From: JACMLD01 sp038207265
GTDB taxonomy: Bacteria; Bacteroidota; Bacteroidia; Chitinophagales; Chitinophagaceae
Assembly: GCA_038207265.1 (NCBI GenBank)
Contig: JBBQZZ010000012.1
Span: 62,001 to 126,000, forward strand
Length of the DNA stretch: 64,000 nt
Direction: 5' to 3'
Shown here: positions 7,730 through 16,738 of the stretch, piece after piece
Layout of the letters: the number at the start of each line of letters is the position of its first letter
Position numbering within the stretch: position 1 is the first letter of the stretch
Notes under the pieces: generated by a model
Databases searched by the model: none
Seen by the model: the letters and a program-made list of their open reading frames with translations, nothing else
Told to the model about the DNA's origin: nothing
Position numbers and translations under genes: made by a program

Positions 7730-9020
7730 ATAATTTGATTTCCTTTTTTTTATCTGATGGCCTTATAATCAAACGTAAGGACTGGTCATAAGTGATGTAT
7801 TGCCACATCCAGTTGATGAGTACAAACAACCTGTTTTTGATACCGATGATTGACATCAGGTGAACAAACATCCATACAAACCATGCAACAAAACCTTTCA
7901 ACTTTAATTTGCCAATTTCGGCCAAAGCCAGGTTTCTGCCCACCGTAGTAAGGCTGCCCTTATCCTTATATTTAAAAGCTATAAGAGGCTTTCCTGATTC
8001 TATTTTCTGTAAGTTCTTTGCTAAAAGTTTTGCCTGTTGAATAGCCACCTGTGCCACCTGTGGATGCCCCATCGGAAAAGCATCACCCTGCATGAGCGCT
8101 ATATCACCAATGGCATAAACTTCCGGTAAATTTTTTACCAGGTTATATTGATTTGCCAATATCCTATCGTTTGCTGCAACAGAAGCTGCAGGAATTCCAG
8201 GTATAGAAACTCCTCTTACGCCTGCAGCCCAAATAAGACAACGGCTATGTATGGTTTCTCCATTGCTGAGTAATACCGTTTCGCCATCATAATCCTTTAC
8301 TGCAGTATTTGTTTGTACTTCTACCCCTAAATGATGCAGATACTTTACAACTGTATTACCTGATTGATCACTCATGCCATTTAGCAGACGAGGCGCAGCT
8401 TCCAGCAGGTGGATATGCATCTGCCCAAAATTTATTTCAGTATAATCCTTTGGCAGAATCTTTTTTTTCAACTCAGCAATCGCTCCTGCCAGTTCAACAC
8501 CTGTTGGTCCGCCACCAACGATTACTACATTTAATAATGAAGACCGCTGCTCCTTATTTTCGGCATTAAGCGCCTGCTCGTAATTCTGTAATAATGTATT
8601 CCGTAACAGCAATGCTTCAGATACCGATTTCATGGAATAGGCATTCTTATGTAACTGATTATTATTAAAATAATTTGTTGTTGCTCCTTGTGCAAGTACT
8701 AAATAATCATATTTAACATCGCCTATGTCTGTATGTACTAATTTTATTTCGGGACTAACCGCAGTTACCTGCGCCATGCGGATAAAAACATTTTGTTTTT
8801 GCTGAAATATTTTCCGAAGTGGAAAACTGATACTGCTTGGCTCCAGCCCGCTTGTAGCTACCTGGTAAAGTAAAGGTTGAAACTGATGATAATTATTTTT
8901 ATCAATAAGGATCACCTGGAAGTATTTTGGCGATAATTCTTTCGCCAATGTGAGGCCGGCAAAACCGGCACCTACTATTACTACTCTTTTTTGATTGCTG
9001 TTTTTATCCCGGATTTCCAT
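7677..9020 (-). CDS. ndh: Type II NADH dehydrogenase (NDH-2)
   Basis: A single-subunit NADH:quinone oxidoreductase that passes electrons from NADH to quinone without proton pumping. It has the FAD-binding GxGxxG motif at the N-terminus (VVIVGAGFAGLTLAKEL), a second Rossmann motif for NADH (NVVIVGGGPTGVELAGAI), a late FAD motif (LPEVYAIGDIALM), and an amphipathic/hydrophobic C-terminal membrane anchor (FVAWFVWMFVHLMSIIGI). I start it at the Met at 9020 (MEIRDKNSNQKRVVIVGAG), which leaves a 4-bp gap to the upstream gene. A start at 9065 would overlap that gene. Finding NDH-2 inside an NO-defence operon suggests a route for NADH oxidation when complex I Fe-S clusters are damaged; this is an inference. 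Confidence 0.9.
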   Translation of the reverse strand: MEIRDKNSNQKRVVIVGAGFAGLTLAKELSPKYFQVILIDKNNYHQFQPLLYQVATSGLEPSSISFPLRKIFQQKQNVFIRMAQVTAVSPEIKLVHTDIGDVKYDYLVLAQGATTNYFNNNQLHKNAYSMKSVSEALLLRNTLLQNYEQALNAENKEQRSSLLNVVIVGGGPTGVELAGAIAELKKKILPKDYTEINFGQMHIHLLEAAPRLLNGMSDQSGNTVVKYLHHLGVEVQTNTAVKDYDGETVLLSNGETIHSRCLIWAAGVRGVSIPGIPAASVAANDRILANQYNLVKNLPEVYAIGDIALMQGDAFPMGHPQVAQVAIQQAKLLAKNLQKIESGKPLIAFKYKDKGSLTTVGRNLALAEIGKLKLKGFVAWFVWMFVHLMSIIGIKNRLFVLINWMWQYITYDQSLRLIIRPSDKKKEIKLYETKANHLIGNKSLAGL

Positions 9021-9024
9021 TTTA

Positions 9025-9513
9025 TTATTTTTTAATTTCCCAAAATACATCTTCCCATTTTTCATCGATTGCCTTACTGTTATTGGGAAAACGATTTGCT
9101 ATTGCTTCTAAGTCACCTGTTGTAATATTATCCTGAAGATGATTGAACAGTTCCCGTTCTTCAAAACGAATGTGTTTTTCCAGTTCATTAGCCAGTTGAT
9201 TGAGTAGAATTTTATCACCTTTCTTTCTTTCAATAGCAGATACGAGCTTGTATATTGCATGGTGATCTCCTTCTGCTTGCTTCCTTAACGCATCATCAGC
9301 CGGTAGTTTATTGAAGAGTAATTGCTCTTCTTCTTTAAAATGTTTCTCAAGGTCTTCTTTAAAAAAGAAAGTTACGTAGTTGCTGATCCGTTCAGGATCT
9401 ACAGCTTTATTCAGGCCATGTCTTATTTTCCAAACCAGCAATAATCCAAAATGATGGTCTTTGGAAAATGAGACAATAGCCTTGTGTCTTTTAATGGGAG
9501 CTTGGTTTTTCAT
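9025..9513 (-). CDS. Hemerythrin HHE domain protein
   Basis: A 162-aa hemerythrin-like protein. Metal ligands of the four-helix di-iron site are visible as HHFGLLLVWKIRHGL, EKHFKEEEQLLF, GDHHAIYKLV and EKHIRFEERELFNHL. Such stand-alone hemerythrins bind O2 or NO, or store iron. The start overlaps the stop of the ric gene by 4 bp (ATGA type), so the two are translationally coupled. Together they supply two di-iron proteins at the head of the NO-response operon. Confidence 0.88.
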   Translation of the reverse strand: MKNQAPIKRHKAIVSFSKDHHFGLLLVWKIRHGLNKAVDPERISNYVTFFFKEDLEKHFKEEEQLLFNKLPADDALRKQAEGDHHAIYKLVSAIERKKGDKILLNQLANELEKHIRFEERELFNHLQDNITTGDLEAIANRFPNNSKAIDEKWEDVFWEIKK

Positions 9514-10469
9514 TTGTTTAGTTGTTTTTCTATTTCCAGTGACTTTGGAAACAGGATATTATTTTCAAGATGGATATGCAAATGGAGGTCTTCTTCAAAT
9601 TCGCTCAGCATCCTGTATAGTAAACTGTAACTGGCACAGGCGTCCTCAGGTAATAAATAATTGTGGGAGAGTTGCCTGATCTCATCCAGGTTTTTTCCAA
9701 CCAATTCATGCTCCATCTCCATCATACTAATGGGGCTTTGTACTGAGCCGAAATGAGCGGCCTGCAATGGCTGTATATGATCTTTTGCTGCAACCAATGC
9801 TTTAATATAAGGGAACAATATCTTTTCTTCCTTAGCCAGGTGGCCCGTTAACTCTGCATTTACTTCACCTGCTAACTGATTGATGTGTACTAATTCCGGA
9901 TGCTGACTACCATGTACCTTCATCACTTTTTCAGCATAGGCAGTAATATCCGGCAAGGTTTTTCTTACATAATTGTGGTGGGTGTTAACAATATAATCTA
10001 CCAGAAAATCCAGGTTCCAATCTCCATATGGTATCGGGCGGGAGGATGGCATTTTATCAGCTTGTTGTAGCTCCTGTTCAATCTTGGTAACATCTAATCC
10101 TTTTTCTGCACAGGCTTCTTTTACTGTTTTCTTTCCTCCGCAACAAAAATCCAATCCATACTTTTTAAATACCTCTGCTTTACGCAAATCTTTGGCTGCA
10201 ATTTGTCCCAGGGTTTCGTCATTTTCCCCATTAATTCGCTTTGTTATCTTAACTATCCACCATTCTGGTCCCTGCTCCTGGTATTCCCAAGTGAAGATAT
10301 TACCTCTTTCTCCCAGCAATTGATAATACAATGGTTTAGGGTCGTGATCATTGTGTATGGTTAAACTTGCTCCTTCAGCCAATTCGTCAAAACGGACAAA
10401 AATGGTGGGATGTTTTTGTCTTGGTTCCAGTAAAGTTACGTTGAGGATATTTGCAGCGGATGTTTGCAT
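9510..10469 (-). CDS. ric: Iron-sulfur cluster repair di-iron protein (RIC/ScdA/YtfE)
   Basis: A 319-aa protein with an N-terminal DUF2249-like domain (about residues 20-75; RFDELAEGASLTIHNDHDPK). The ScdA N-terminal domain follows (about 85-135), with its conserved cysteines in KKYGLDFCCGGKKTVKEAC. A hemerythrin domain covers about 155-315 (NTHHNYVR, HLAKEEKILFPYI, MEMEHELVG, LHLHIHLENNILFPK). RIC proteins repair Fe-S clusters damaged by NO or oxidants. This is the first gene of the eight-gene operon. Its promoter shows TATCTTTG at 10502-10509 and the palindromic operator upstream, so NO-inducible expression through the Rrf2 regulator at the operon's end is likely. Confidence 0.9.
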   Translation of the reverse strand: MQTSAANILNVTLLEPRQKHPTIFVRFDELAEGASLTIHNDHDPKPLYYQLLGERGNIFTWEYQEQGPEWWIVKITKRINGENDETLGQIAAKDLRKAEVFKKYGLDFCCGGKKTVKEACAEKGLDVTKIEQELQQADKMPSSRPIPYGDWNLDFLVDYIVNTHHNYVRKTLPDITAYAEKVMKVHGSQHPELVHINQLAGEVNAELTGHLAKEEKILFPYIKALVAAKDHIQPLQAAHFGSVQSPISMMEMEHELVGKNLDEIRQLSHNYLLPEDACASYSLLYRMLSEFEEDLHLHIHLENNILFPKSLEIEKQLNK

Positions 10470-10501
10470 AATTTAGTTTTTTGAATAGTAATTTAATAAA
10501 G

Positions 10502-10509
10502 CAAAGATA
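10502..10509 (-). promoter_or_regulatory. Promoter -7 box of the ric operon
   Basis: The minus strand reads TATCTTTG, a full match to the Bacteroidota -7 consensus TAnnTTTG, 33 bp upstream of the ric start codon. The -33 region falls inside the palindrome at 10522-10549. Confidence 0.6.
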
Positions 10510-10521
10510 TGAATTGTTATT

Positions 10522-10549
10522 AAATAAAAGTATTTAAATACTTTTATTT
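10522..10549. promoter_or_regulatory. 28-bp perfect palindrome, putative NsrR/Rrf2 operator
   Basis: The dyad is perfect over 28 bp with core AAAGTATTTAAATACTTT centred between 10535 and 10536. It lies 12 bp upstream of the ric -7 box, so it covers the -33 region, a position suited to repression. The layout resembles NsrR sites of other phyla, which are AT-rich inverted repeats with halves ending in ATTT. It may also affect the divergent nirK gene, whose start is 220 bp away. Confidence 0.65.
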
Positions 10550-10769
10550 TTGTAAATTTACTTTTCTTTGACAATAGGTGTAATTACTGACTATAAACCA
10601 TAACAGGCAGTGCGATTTTGAAATTGCAGTGCAGTCCGATTATAAAGGAGACGTCTTGTGTAGTGCCGAATTTATGATGTTCGGAAATAAAAAAGGGGAT
10701 ATCAGTAATTATTGGTTGCTCTTGAAATGAAGTAAATAAAAATATTTTAAAGAATCTAAAATAGAAAAT

Positions 10770-11807
10770 ATGAAATACATTAAACCAGGACTATCGCATT
10801 TGATTTTATTATCTTTTATATCAATTGTTTTATCTTGTAACAGCAATTCAGGCAATGCCGATGTAGAAAACAAATTAGATACTGTATTGACGGGAAATAT
10901 CACGGCAGAGTTGACCGATGCACCCGTTGTTCCCAAACCACTAAATTATAATTCACCCAAAAGGGTAATAGTACAACTAGATGTAATAGAAAAAATAATG
11001 AAGATTTCTGATAGTACTGAATACACTTTCTGGACATTTGGAGGGCATGTGCCTGGCAAATTCATCCGGGTAAGACAGGGAGATCTAGTTGATTTTACAT
11101 TACATAACATGGCAGATAGCAAACTGGCACATAGCATTGATCTGCATGCTGTAACAGGACCTGGTGGCGGTGCGGATGCTACAGCGACCGCACCAGGGCA
11201 ATCATCACATTTCCAATTCAGGGCTCTTAATCCCGGACTGTTTGTTTACCATTGTGCAACTGGGCCTGTAGGTATGCATATCGCAAATGGTATGTATGGT
11301 TTAATATTAGTGGAACCGCAAAGCGGAATGACAAAAGTCGATAGAGAATATTATATCATGCAGGGAGATTTTTATACAACAGGGAAATTTGAGGCACCGG
11401 GCCTGCAGGTTTTTGACATGGATAAGGCAATTGCTGAACGTCCGGATTACGTATTGTTTAATGGAAGGGTACGCTCTACCACGGGCAAAAACGCATTGAC
11501 CGCAAATGTAGGAGAAACAGTGAGACTTTATGTTGGAAACGGAGGCCCGAACCTGGTCTCTTCATTCCATGTAATTGGTGAGATCTTTAACAAAGTAAAT
11601 ATGGAATCCGGCTCTGAAATTAACAGGAATGTACAGACTACCTTAATTCCCGCCGGAGGATCCACAATGGTAGAAATGAGAATGGAAGTACCAGGTGTAT
11701 ATAACCTGGTTGATCATGCTATTTTCCGTGCATTTAATAAGGGAGCTTTGGCACAAATAAAAGTAGCCGGAGATGAACACCCTAATGTCTTTCAGAAACT
11801 AAAATAA
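10770..11807 (+). CDS. nirK: Copper-containing nitrite reductase, lipoprotein form
   Basis: A 345-aa two-cupredoxin enzyme that reduces nitrite to NO in the periplasm. By alignment from memory all metal ligands are present: type 1 copper His121, Cys162, His170 and Met175; type 2 copper His126, His161 and His316; catalytic Asp124 and His267. Motifs seen are LAHSIDLHAVTGPGGG, FVYHCATGPVGMHIANGM and SSFHVIGEI. The N-terminus ends in a lipobox (VLSC, Cys23), so the enzyme is probably membrane-tethered. nirV follows after 38 bp and a SCO1-type copper chaperone after that. The gene is divergent from the ric operon, which handles its toxic product. Confidence 0.93.
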   Translation: MKYIKPGLSHLILLSFISIVLSCNSNSGNADVENKLDTVLTGNITAELTDAPVVPKPLNYNSPKRVIVQLDVIEKIMKISDSTEYTFWTFGGHVPGKFIRVRQGDLVDFTLHNMADSKLAHSIDLHAVTGPGGGADATATAPGQSSHFQFRALNPGLFVYHCATGPVGMHIANGMYGLILVEPQSGMTKVDREYYIMQGDFYTTGKFEAPGLQVFDMDKAIAERPDYVLFNGRVRSTTGKNALTANVGETVRLYVGNGGPNLVSSFHVIGEIFNKVNMESGSEINRNVQTTLIPAGGSTMVEMRMEVPGVYNLVDHAIFRAFNKGALAQIKVAGDEHPNVFQKLK

Positions 11808-11845
11808 TAAAAGAAACGAGCGAAAGTATCATTTCTGTTTTTCCG

Positions 11846-12634
11846 ATGAAATTTATTTTAATCATATTGTTCTTAACCGAATGCTTCGATGTTTCAAACG
11901 CCCAGCAAAGAAAATCTGTTTCTGTTGAAAGGAAAATGCTGAAAATCCCAGCGGGGAATTATAAACCATTTTTTGTAACCAAAAGCGGTAAGCCCATAAA
12001 AGTTGCTACTTTTAAATTGGATGAATCAGCAGTCACCAATACCGAATTCCTTCTTTTTGTAACAGCAAATCCTGAATGGAGAAAATCTAAAGTAAACAGG
12101 CTTTTTGCAGACAGCAATTATCTCCGGGATTGGGAAACCGATTTAGCTATTGGAGAAAAGAATAAAGATATTTACAACTCTCCGGTAGTGCATGTTTCAT
12201 GGTTCGCGGCTCAGGCGTATTGTAAATGGAAAAACAAACGGCTGCCAACAGTTGCTGAATGGGAACAAGCGGGTAATGCGGCTCCTAAAAATATAAAGTA
12301 TACATCGCTCACAGAATATATTTTAGGTTGGTACAAAAAACCAAACTTAACCAAATTACCCAACATTAAAACCACCTATCAGAATGCTTACGGTTTGTAC
12401 GACATGCATGGCTTGATATGGGAATGGACATTTAATTTCAATAGTTTTATCAGTAATGGAGATTCAAGAGGAAATACAGAAGACGAATCAAAAGCATTTT
12501 GCGCTGCAGGTTCAATAAATATTGTTGATAAAACTGACTATGCCGGTTTTCTTCGTTTTAGTTATCGCGGAAGTTTAAAAGGAAATTATTGTATTGCCAA
12601 TCTTGGATTCAGATGTGCAAAAAGTATTGAATAG
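11846..12634 (+). CDS. nirV: NirV-like SUMF1/formylglycine-enzyme family protein
   Basis: A 262-aa secreted protein of the SUMF1/formylglycine-generating enzyme family, with a signal peptide (MKFILIILFLTECFDVSNAQ). Family motifs are visible: DESAVTNTEFLLFV, SPVVHVSWFAAQAYCKWKNK, RLPTVAEWEQAG, YGLYDMHGLIWEW and NLGFRCAKS. Proteins of this kind adjacent to nirK are named NirV and are thought to help maturation or activity of copper nitrite reductase, though the mechanism is unsettled. It follows nirK after 38 bp and precedes the SCO1 gene, consistent with one maturation operon. Confidence 0.82.
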   Translation: MKFILIILFLTECFDVSNAQQRKSVSVERKMLKIPAGNYKPFFVTKSGKPIKVATFKLDESAVTNTEFLLFVTANPEWRKSKVNRLFADSNYLRDWETDLAIGEKNKDIYNSPVVHVSWFAAQAYCKWKNKRLPTVAEWEQAGNAAPKNIKYTSLTEYILGWYKKPNLTKLPNIKTTYQNAYGLYDMHGLIWEWTFNFNSFISNGDSRGNTEDESKAFCAAGSINIVDKTDYAGFLRFSYRGSLKGNYCIANLGFRCAKSIE

Positions 12635-12705
12635 TTATTAACCAACTTTACAAGTTCATTCTTTTCAAGTTATACATAGAATTCATAAAATTTAAAAGCC
12701 TAAAA

Positions 12706-13326
12706 ATGAAAAAATATAGTATTGGTATTTTAGTGATTGCAAGCCTTGTTGGTTGTATCCAAAATTCCAGCATATCTGAAAGTAAAATAGGAGAAATAAG
12801 TAATCAGAAAGTTTCATCTTACAAAGATGGCATACCCGCAGAAAGTATTTTTCAATTGACAGAAGGTTTTCAAACGCAGGAAAATAAGGTATTCCGTTTA
12901 TCTATGCTTAAAGGTAAACCTACTGTTGTTGGTATGATATTTACCCATTGCACCTATGCATGCCCCCGATTAACAGCAGATATAAAAAATATTGCGGACT
13001 CATTAAAGAATGAAAAGGAAAAAGTAAATTTTTTGCTGATAAGTTTTGATACAAAAAGAGATACCCCGGATCGTTTAAGTAAATTTGCCGATGAAATGGG
13101 GTTGAATAAAAACTGGATATTACTGCATGGTAGCGAAGATGCTGTAAGAACTTTATCAGTATTATTAAATGTACAGTTTGAAAAGGATGCCGAAGATAAT
13201 TTTTCTCATAGTAATCTTATATCTGTATTAGATAAAAATGGAGTATTGCAATATCAAAAAGAAGGATTGGGGGCAGTGCATGTTGAAACTATTGCTACTA
13301 TAAAAAAATTAATACAGCAGAAGTAA
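12706..13326 (+). CDS. SCO1/SenC copper chaperone lipoprotein
   Basis: A 206-aa thioredoxin-fold protein of the SCO1/SenC family, which delivers copper to periplasmic copper sites. A lipobox is present (VIASLVGC, Cys17). The copper-binding CxxxC motif appears as FTHCTYACPRLTADI and the conserved distal His lies in NFSHSNLISVLD. Positioned after nirK and nirV, it probably loads copper into NirK, or into a terminal oxidase if the Nod-like enzyme supplies oxygen. Confidence 0.88.
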   Translation: MKKYSIGILVIASLVGCIQNSSISESKIGEISNQKVSSYKDGIPAESIFQLTEGFQTQENKVFRLSMLKGKPTVVGMIFTHCTYACPRLTADIKNIADSLKNEKEKVNFLLISFDTKRDTPDRLSKFADEMGLNKNWILLHGSEDAVRTLSVLLNVQFEKDAEDNFSHSNLISVLDKNGVLQYQKEGLGAVHVETIATIKKLIQQK

Positions 13327-13495
13327 AGTGAAGTTTTCTTTTAAATTCGGATTACCTGAAATAGTATGTGCAAACTTTAAGAATGCAATAGCGCCAACTA
13401 AATTGTTCCCAATCATATCTTATGATGATTTACATCAGCACCTGGTCATACTATTACTGCTAACTTTTTGCCTTCATTTAATATTTAATTGAAGT

Positions 13496-14707
13496 ATGAA
13501 TAGATTAGCGCCACAAAATATATTTCCAGACTCGAATAATAAGCAATCAGCAAACAGTAATACCAGCAAAGCTCAATTGGCAAATCAGGATACTTCTGTT
13601 ACAAATAAGAATCATAAAATATCTTCAAAGGAACAGGAGTTATTTCTCCAATTGCTACATAATTATCCTGATGGAGTGATCAGCCTTATCGATAGACAAG
13701 ACAACTTCATATATACAGGTGGTGAATTGCATAAGCAACTTTCTGCCAATCCTGTTGAATTAATTGGCAATAAAATGTATCCTAAGTTTCCTGAAAATGT
13801 AAGAAATGTAATCAGGATACAATTAGAAAAAGTGTTCTCTGGGGATAAGATATCGGCATTTGAACTACACAATTTGATTAAAGGTGAATTTTATATTATG
13901 GATGCCTTCCCTATAAAGGGCAATCGTGATACAATTACTTATGCTGGAGTAATTATCAGGAATATATCGCATTTAAAGAAAGCGGAAGAAGAGTTAAGAA
14001 TATCGCTTAAAAAGGAAAGAGAGCTTAGTGAATTGAAGTCTCGTTTTATTACTATGGCCTCTCATGAATTTAACACACCACTTACAACAATATTATCATC
14101 TGTACAATTACTGAAAAATTACTTTAACCAGGAATCAGATGGAAAAGGAGATAAACATATTGGACGAATAATATCATCAGTAAGTCACTTAACGGATATA
14201 TTGAACGATTTTCTAACGGTAGGAAAAATGCAGGAGGGAGATATTTCATTCAATCCTACTACCTTTAATATTAAAGAGCATATCAATGTGATCATCACAG
14301 AACTCAAAAATAATCAGCATGAGGAACTTCTTATTTCCTACGAGCATAATGGTAAAGAATTAGTTGAGCTGGACCCTGTTTTATTGAAATATATCGCAAT
14401 AAATATTCTTTCTAATGCCATAAAGTTCTCTGCAAAAAAGATGAAGATTGAAATTAAAACCGAATGTATAGATGGCCGGGTAAAATTATCAATTAAAGAT
14501 TATGGCATTGGGATTCCTCCTGAATACAATAGACATCTGTTTGAGCAGTTTTACAGAGCTTCCAATGCAATAAATATACAAGGAACGGGTTTGGGACTAC
14601 ACCTGGCAAGTAAATATGTTGATTTAATGAACGGAAATATTCATTACAAGAGTGAGTTAGACAAGGGCACTGAGTTTGTGATTAGTTTCCGGCAAATTAA
14701 CGACTGA
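13496..14707 (+). CDS. Soluble PAS-domain sensor histidine kinase
   Basis: A 403-aa cytoplasmic histidine kinase without membrane helices. Residues about 45-160 look like a PAS sensor domain (LQLLHNYPDGVISLIDRQDN onward). The dimerisation H-box has His190 in SHEFNTPLTTILSS, which reads N where most kinases have R (HEFRTPL). The ATPase domain shows the N-box (NILSNAIKFSAKKM), G1 (DYGIGIPPEYNRHLFEQF) and G2 (GTGLGLHLASKYV). No response regulator is next to it. It lies at the end of the nirK-nirV-SCO1 run, 170 bp downstream, and may sense a redox or nitrogen-oxide signal. Confidence 0.88.
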   Translation: MNRLAPQNIFPDSNNKQSANSNTSKAQLANQDTSVTNKNHKISSKEQELFLQLLHNYPDGVISLIDRQDNFIYTGGELHKQLSANPVELIGNKMYPKFPENVRNVIRIQLEKVFSGDKISAFELHNLIKGEFYIMDAFPIKGNRDTITYAGVIIRNISHLKKAEEELRISLKKERELSELKSRFITMASHEFNTPLTTILSSVQLLKNYFNQESDGKGDKHIGRIISSVSHLTDILNDFLTVGKMQEGDISFNPTTFNIKEHINVIITELKNNQHEELLISYEHNGKELVELDPVLLKYIAINILSNAIKFSAKKMKIEIKTECIDGRVKLSIKDYGIGIPPEYNRHLFEQFYRASNAINIQGTGLGLHLASKYVDLMNGNIHYKSELDKGTEFVISFRQIND

Positions 14708-14786
14708 TCTCATCTGAAATATCAATATGTATTTATATGATTTATTTTAGTAATTTCTTTGCAATTTTTCTTACCTGCTACCCCTC

Positions 14787-16592
14787 CTAAATAATTGCAT
14801 ACTGATAATTCAGGACATCCATTTCTAAACTGGCATTGTCAAGATCCTTAATAAACTGAGGTTGATTGGTTGTGGCAGACAGGCCATTTAAGCTCCGATA
14901 GTATGTGATACCATTACAAAGATTTTGATAAAAAGAAGTATAATATTTTTTTCGCCTGGAGTATTGTTCAGTGCGGATATCGTTTTCCAACTCTTCTTTA
15001 AAATAATCGATATATAAATTCAGTTCTGCAATAAACATATGAGGTTTGTCTGCACTTGTTAAAATATCTGTTCTTCCATAAATATGATCTGTCATAGCTT
15101 GCAGTGAAACTACTTTGGCGAAATTTACAATATTGGGTCCGGGGCAAATAGTTACCGCCTTCAGTCTCTTAATGAAATTCTGATGGTAACTTAGTGTTGC
15201 GGCATTGCTCAGTCCAACGCATAAACATTCTTTATCCAATACTTCAGTCAATTGTTTCTGGTATTCTTTTAAAGGAAGGTTCAGAGATTGTAACTGTGTG
15301 ATTTTTAATTTTTGATATTTGTGTGAGGCTGTACAAATTGGTACTTTTGTAAATTCTGTATTAAATGACAAATGCTTTTCGGTACATGGGCTGCCAGGCT
15401 TTCCATTTTTAATGCGTAATAATTTTTCCTTTTCTGAACTGGTTCCTTTGAGGTAGTGAAATCTTACTCCTAGTGGAGAGTTACGACTCAGCACTATATC
15501 CTTTTCTTTTGCATTGCATAGTAGGTTCATTGTATCCTCATCTACAGTGGTAGCTTCCGGTACCAGTAGAAAGGGAGTACCCCATCCGGTACTTTCTACA
15601 TTATAATAACGAATTAAAAAATCATGTTCTTCATGTGTACCAATACCTCCTTGTACAGAAAATATCATTTTGGGTGGATAAAGAAAAAGTCGCTTATTTT
15701 TTTTCAGGAGAACAGCATTATATATCTCAAAAATAGTATCAATTAGCTCCTGTTTGTTTGTCTTAAATTCTTCCAGGATGGGACCTAGCAGATAACCTTC
15801 CGTGGCAAATGCATGACCACCACAATTTAATCCCGATTCAATCCTGAACTCACTTACCCAGATACCTTTTTTTGCCAGATATTTTCCCTGTATTAACGCC
15901 GACCTGTAATCACTAACTTTTACTATTACCTTTTTTGTAAAACCACCATCTTCGTTCACATCAAACTCCTTACAACTTTCAAGATAGTTATACAACCTGG
16001 GGTTCAATCCGGCAGAAAAAACTACCGAAGAATTTGCAAGGTTACTTTTTACATAACCTTTCAATGCAGTCACAGCATCAGAACCGTTTTCCACGATTTC
16101 TCCTTTATCATTATAAATTTCCCGGTCCACCTTGGTCATTATATTTACATCAATACTACCGGGTTGTATTTGTGACCGCAAATGGACTGCAATTTTTTCT
16201 TTTTCCTGTTGATTGCCGCAATTCATCATTTGCAGGAACAATTGTTTCAGTGCACTGTCGTCCGGCAGCATCTCAAAATATTTCGCAATTTCAGAACCTG
16301 CTTCAAAAGCTGCATTCCTGAGTTTTTCAACCTGGGTCTGTACAATCTTGTTTACAAGGTTAAGATAATCAGTTATCCTATTAGCTCTGTAATCAGTTTC
16401 ATATATAGAGATGGGCTGATATTCCAGGCTTATTGTTGGATAATAGTGCTGTCTCATCATTTCTATTAGACGGTCTTCTACGATTGAAATAACAGATGAG
16501 ATACCAAATCTGGCAACCTTTATCGGACTATCAATGGTATAAGCCAGCCCCATTACAGGAATATGAAATTTATGTGGTGATGAGTGATACAT
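14787..16592 (-). CDS. Conserved 601-aa protein of unknown function, FMN/TIM-barrel-like motifs
   Basis: A large soluble protein I cannot name. It begins PVMGLAYTIDSPIKVARFGI, then has a long helical section. Its middle is a glycine-rich core (IWVSEFRIESGLNCGGHAFA, IFSVQGGIGTHEEHDF, ESTGWGTPFLLVPEATTVDE). Such GGIGT and GxPFLLVPE patterns recall flavin-binding TIM barrels of the nitronate monooxygenase or glutamate synthase kind, but I cannot assign a reaction. Several cysteines lie in the C-terminal third (GSPCTEK, KECLCVGL, TICPGPN). It sits between the nirK group and the Nod-like gene, on the strand opposite to nirK, which suggests a link to nitrogen-oxide or anaerobic metabolism. Confidence 0.6.
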   Translation of the reverse strand: MYHSSPHKFHIPVMGLAYTIDSPIKVARFGISSVISIVEDRLIEMMRQHYYPTISLEYQPISIYETDYRANRITDYLNLVNKIVQTQVEKLRNAAFEAGSEIAKYFEMLPDDSALKQLFLQMMNCGNQQEKEKIAVHLRSQIQPGSIDVNIMTKVDREIYNDKGEIVENGSDAVTALKGYVKSNLANSSVVFSAGLNPRLYNYLESCKEFDVNEDGGFTKKVIVKVSDYRSALIQGKYLAKKGIWVSEFRIESGLNCGGHAFATEGYLLGPILEEFKTNKQELIDTIFEIYNAVLLKKNKRLFLYPPKMIFSVQGGIGTHEEHDFLIRYYNVESTGWGTPFLLVPEATTVDEDTMNLLCNAKEKDIVLSRNSPLGVRFHYLKGTSSEKEKLLRIKNGKPGSPCTEKHLSFNTEFTKVPICTASHKYQKLKITQLQSLNLPLKEYQKQLTEVLDKECLCVGLSNAATLSYHQNFIKRLKAVTICPGPNIVNFAKVVSLQAMTDHIYGRTDILTSADKPHMFIAELNLYIDYFKEELENDIRTEQYSRRKKYYTSFYQNLCNGITYYRSLNGLSATTNQPQFIKDLDNASLEMDVLNYQYAII

Positions 16593-16738
16593 AGTGAGAT
16601 AGATTTTGATTGAAAGCTTTAAATGTTATTTTATCGAATATTTAAAAGGGGCTGGTAATATCCATAGTTGCGAAAATTTAATGTTTTAGTTATTCTTAAT
16701 TCAGGAACTACTTAATACAACTCTCTTTTCCATGTATT

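Noticed and set aside
10666..10684. CCGAA/TTCGG hairpin in the nirK upstream region as a terminator
   Set aside because: It is a five-pair stem with no T tract on either strand; it could at most be a weak regulatory dyad.
13425..13445. TGATG-ATTTA-CATCA dyad before the histidine kinase gene as an FNR site
   Set aside because: The spacing (TGAT-N7-ATCA) does not match FNR, and it has no obvious promoter beside it.
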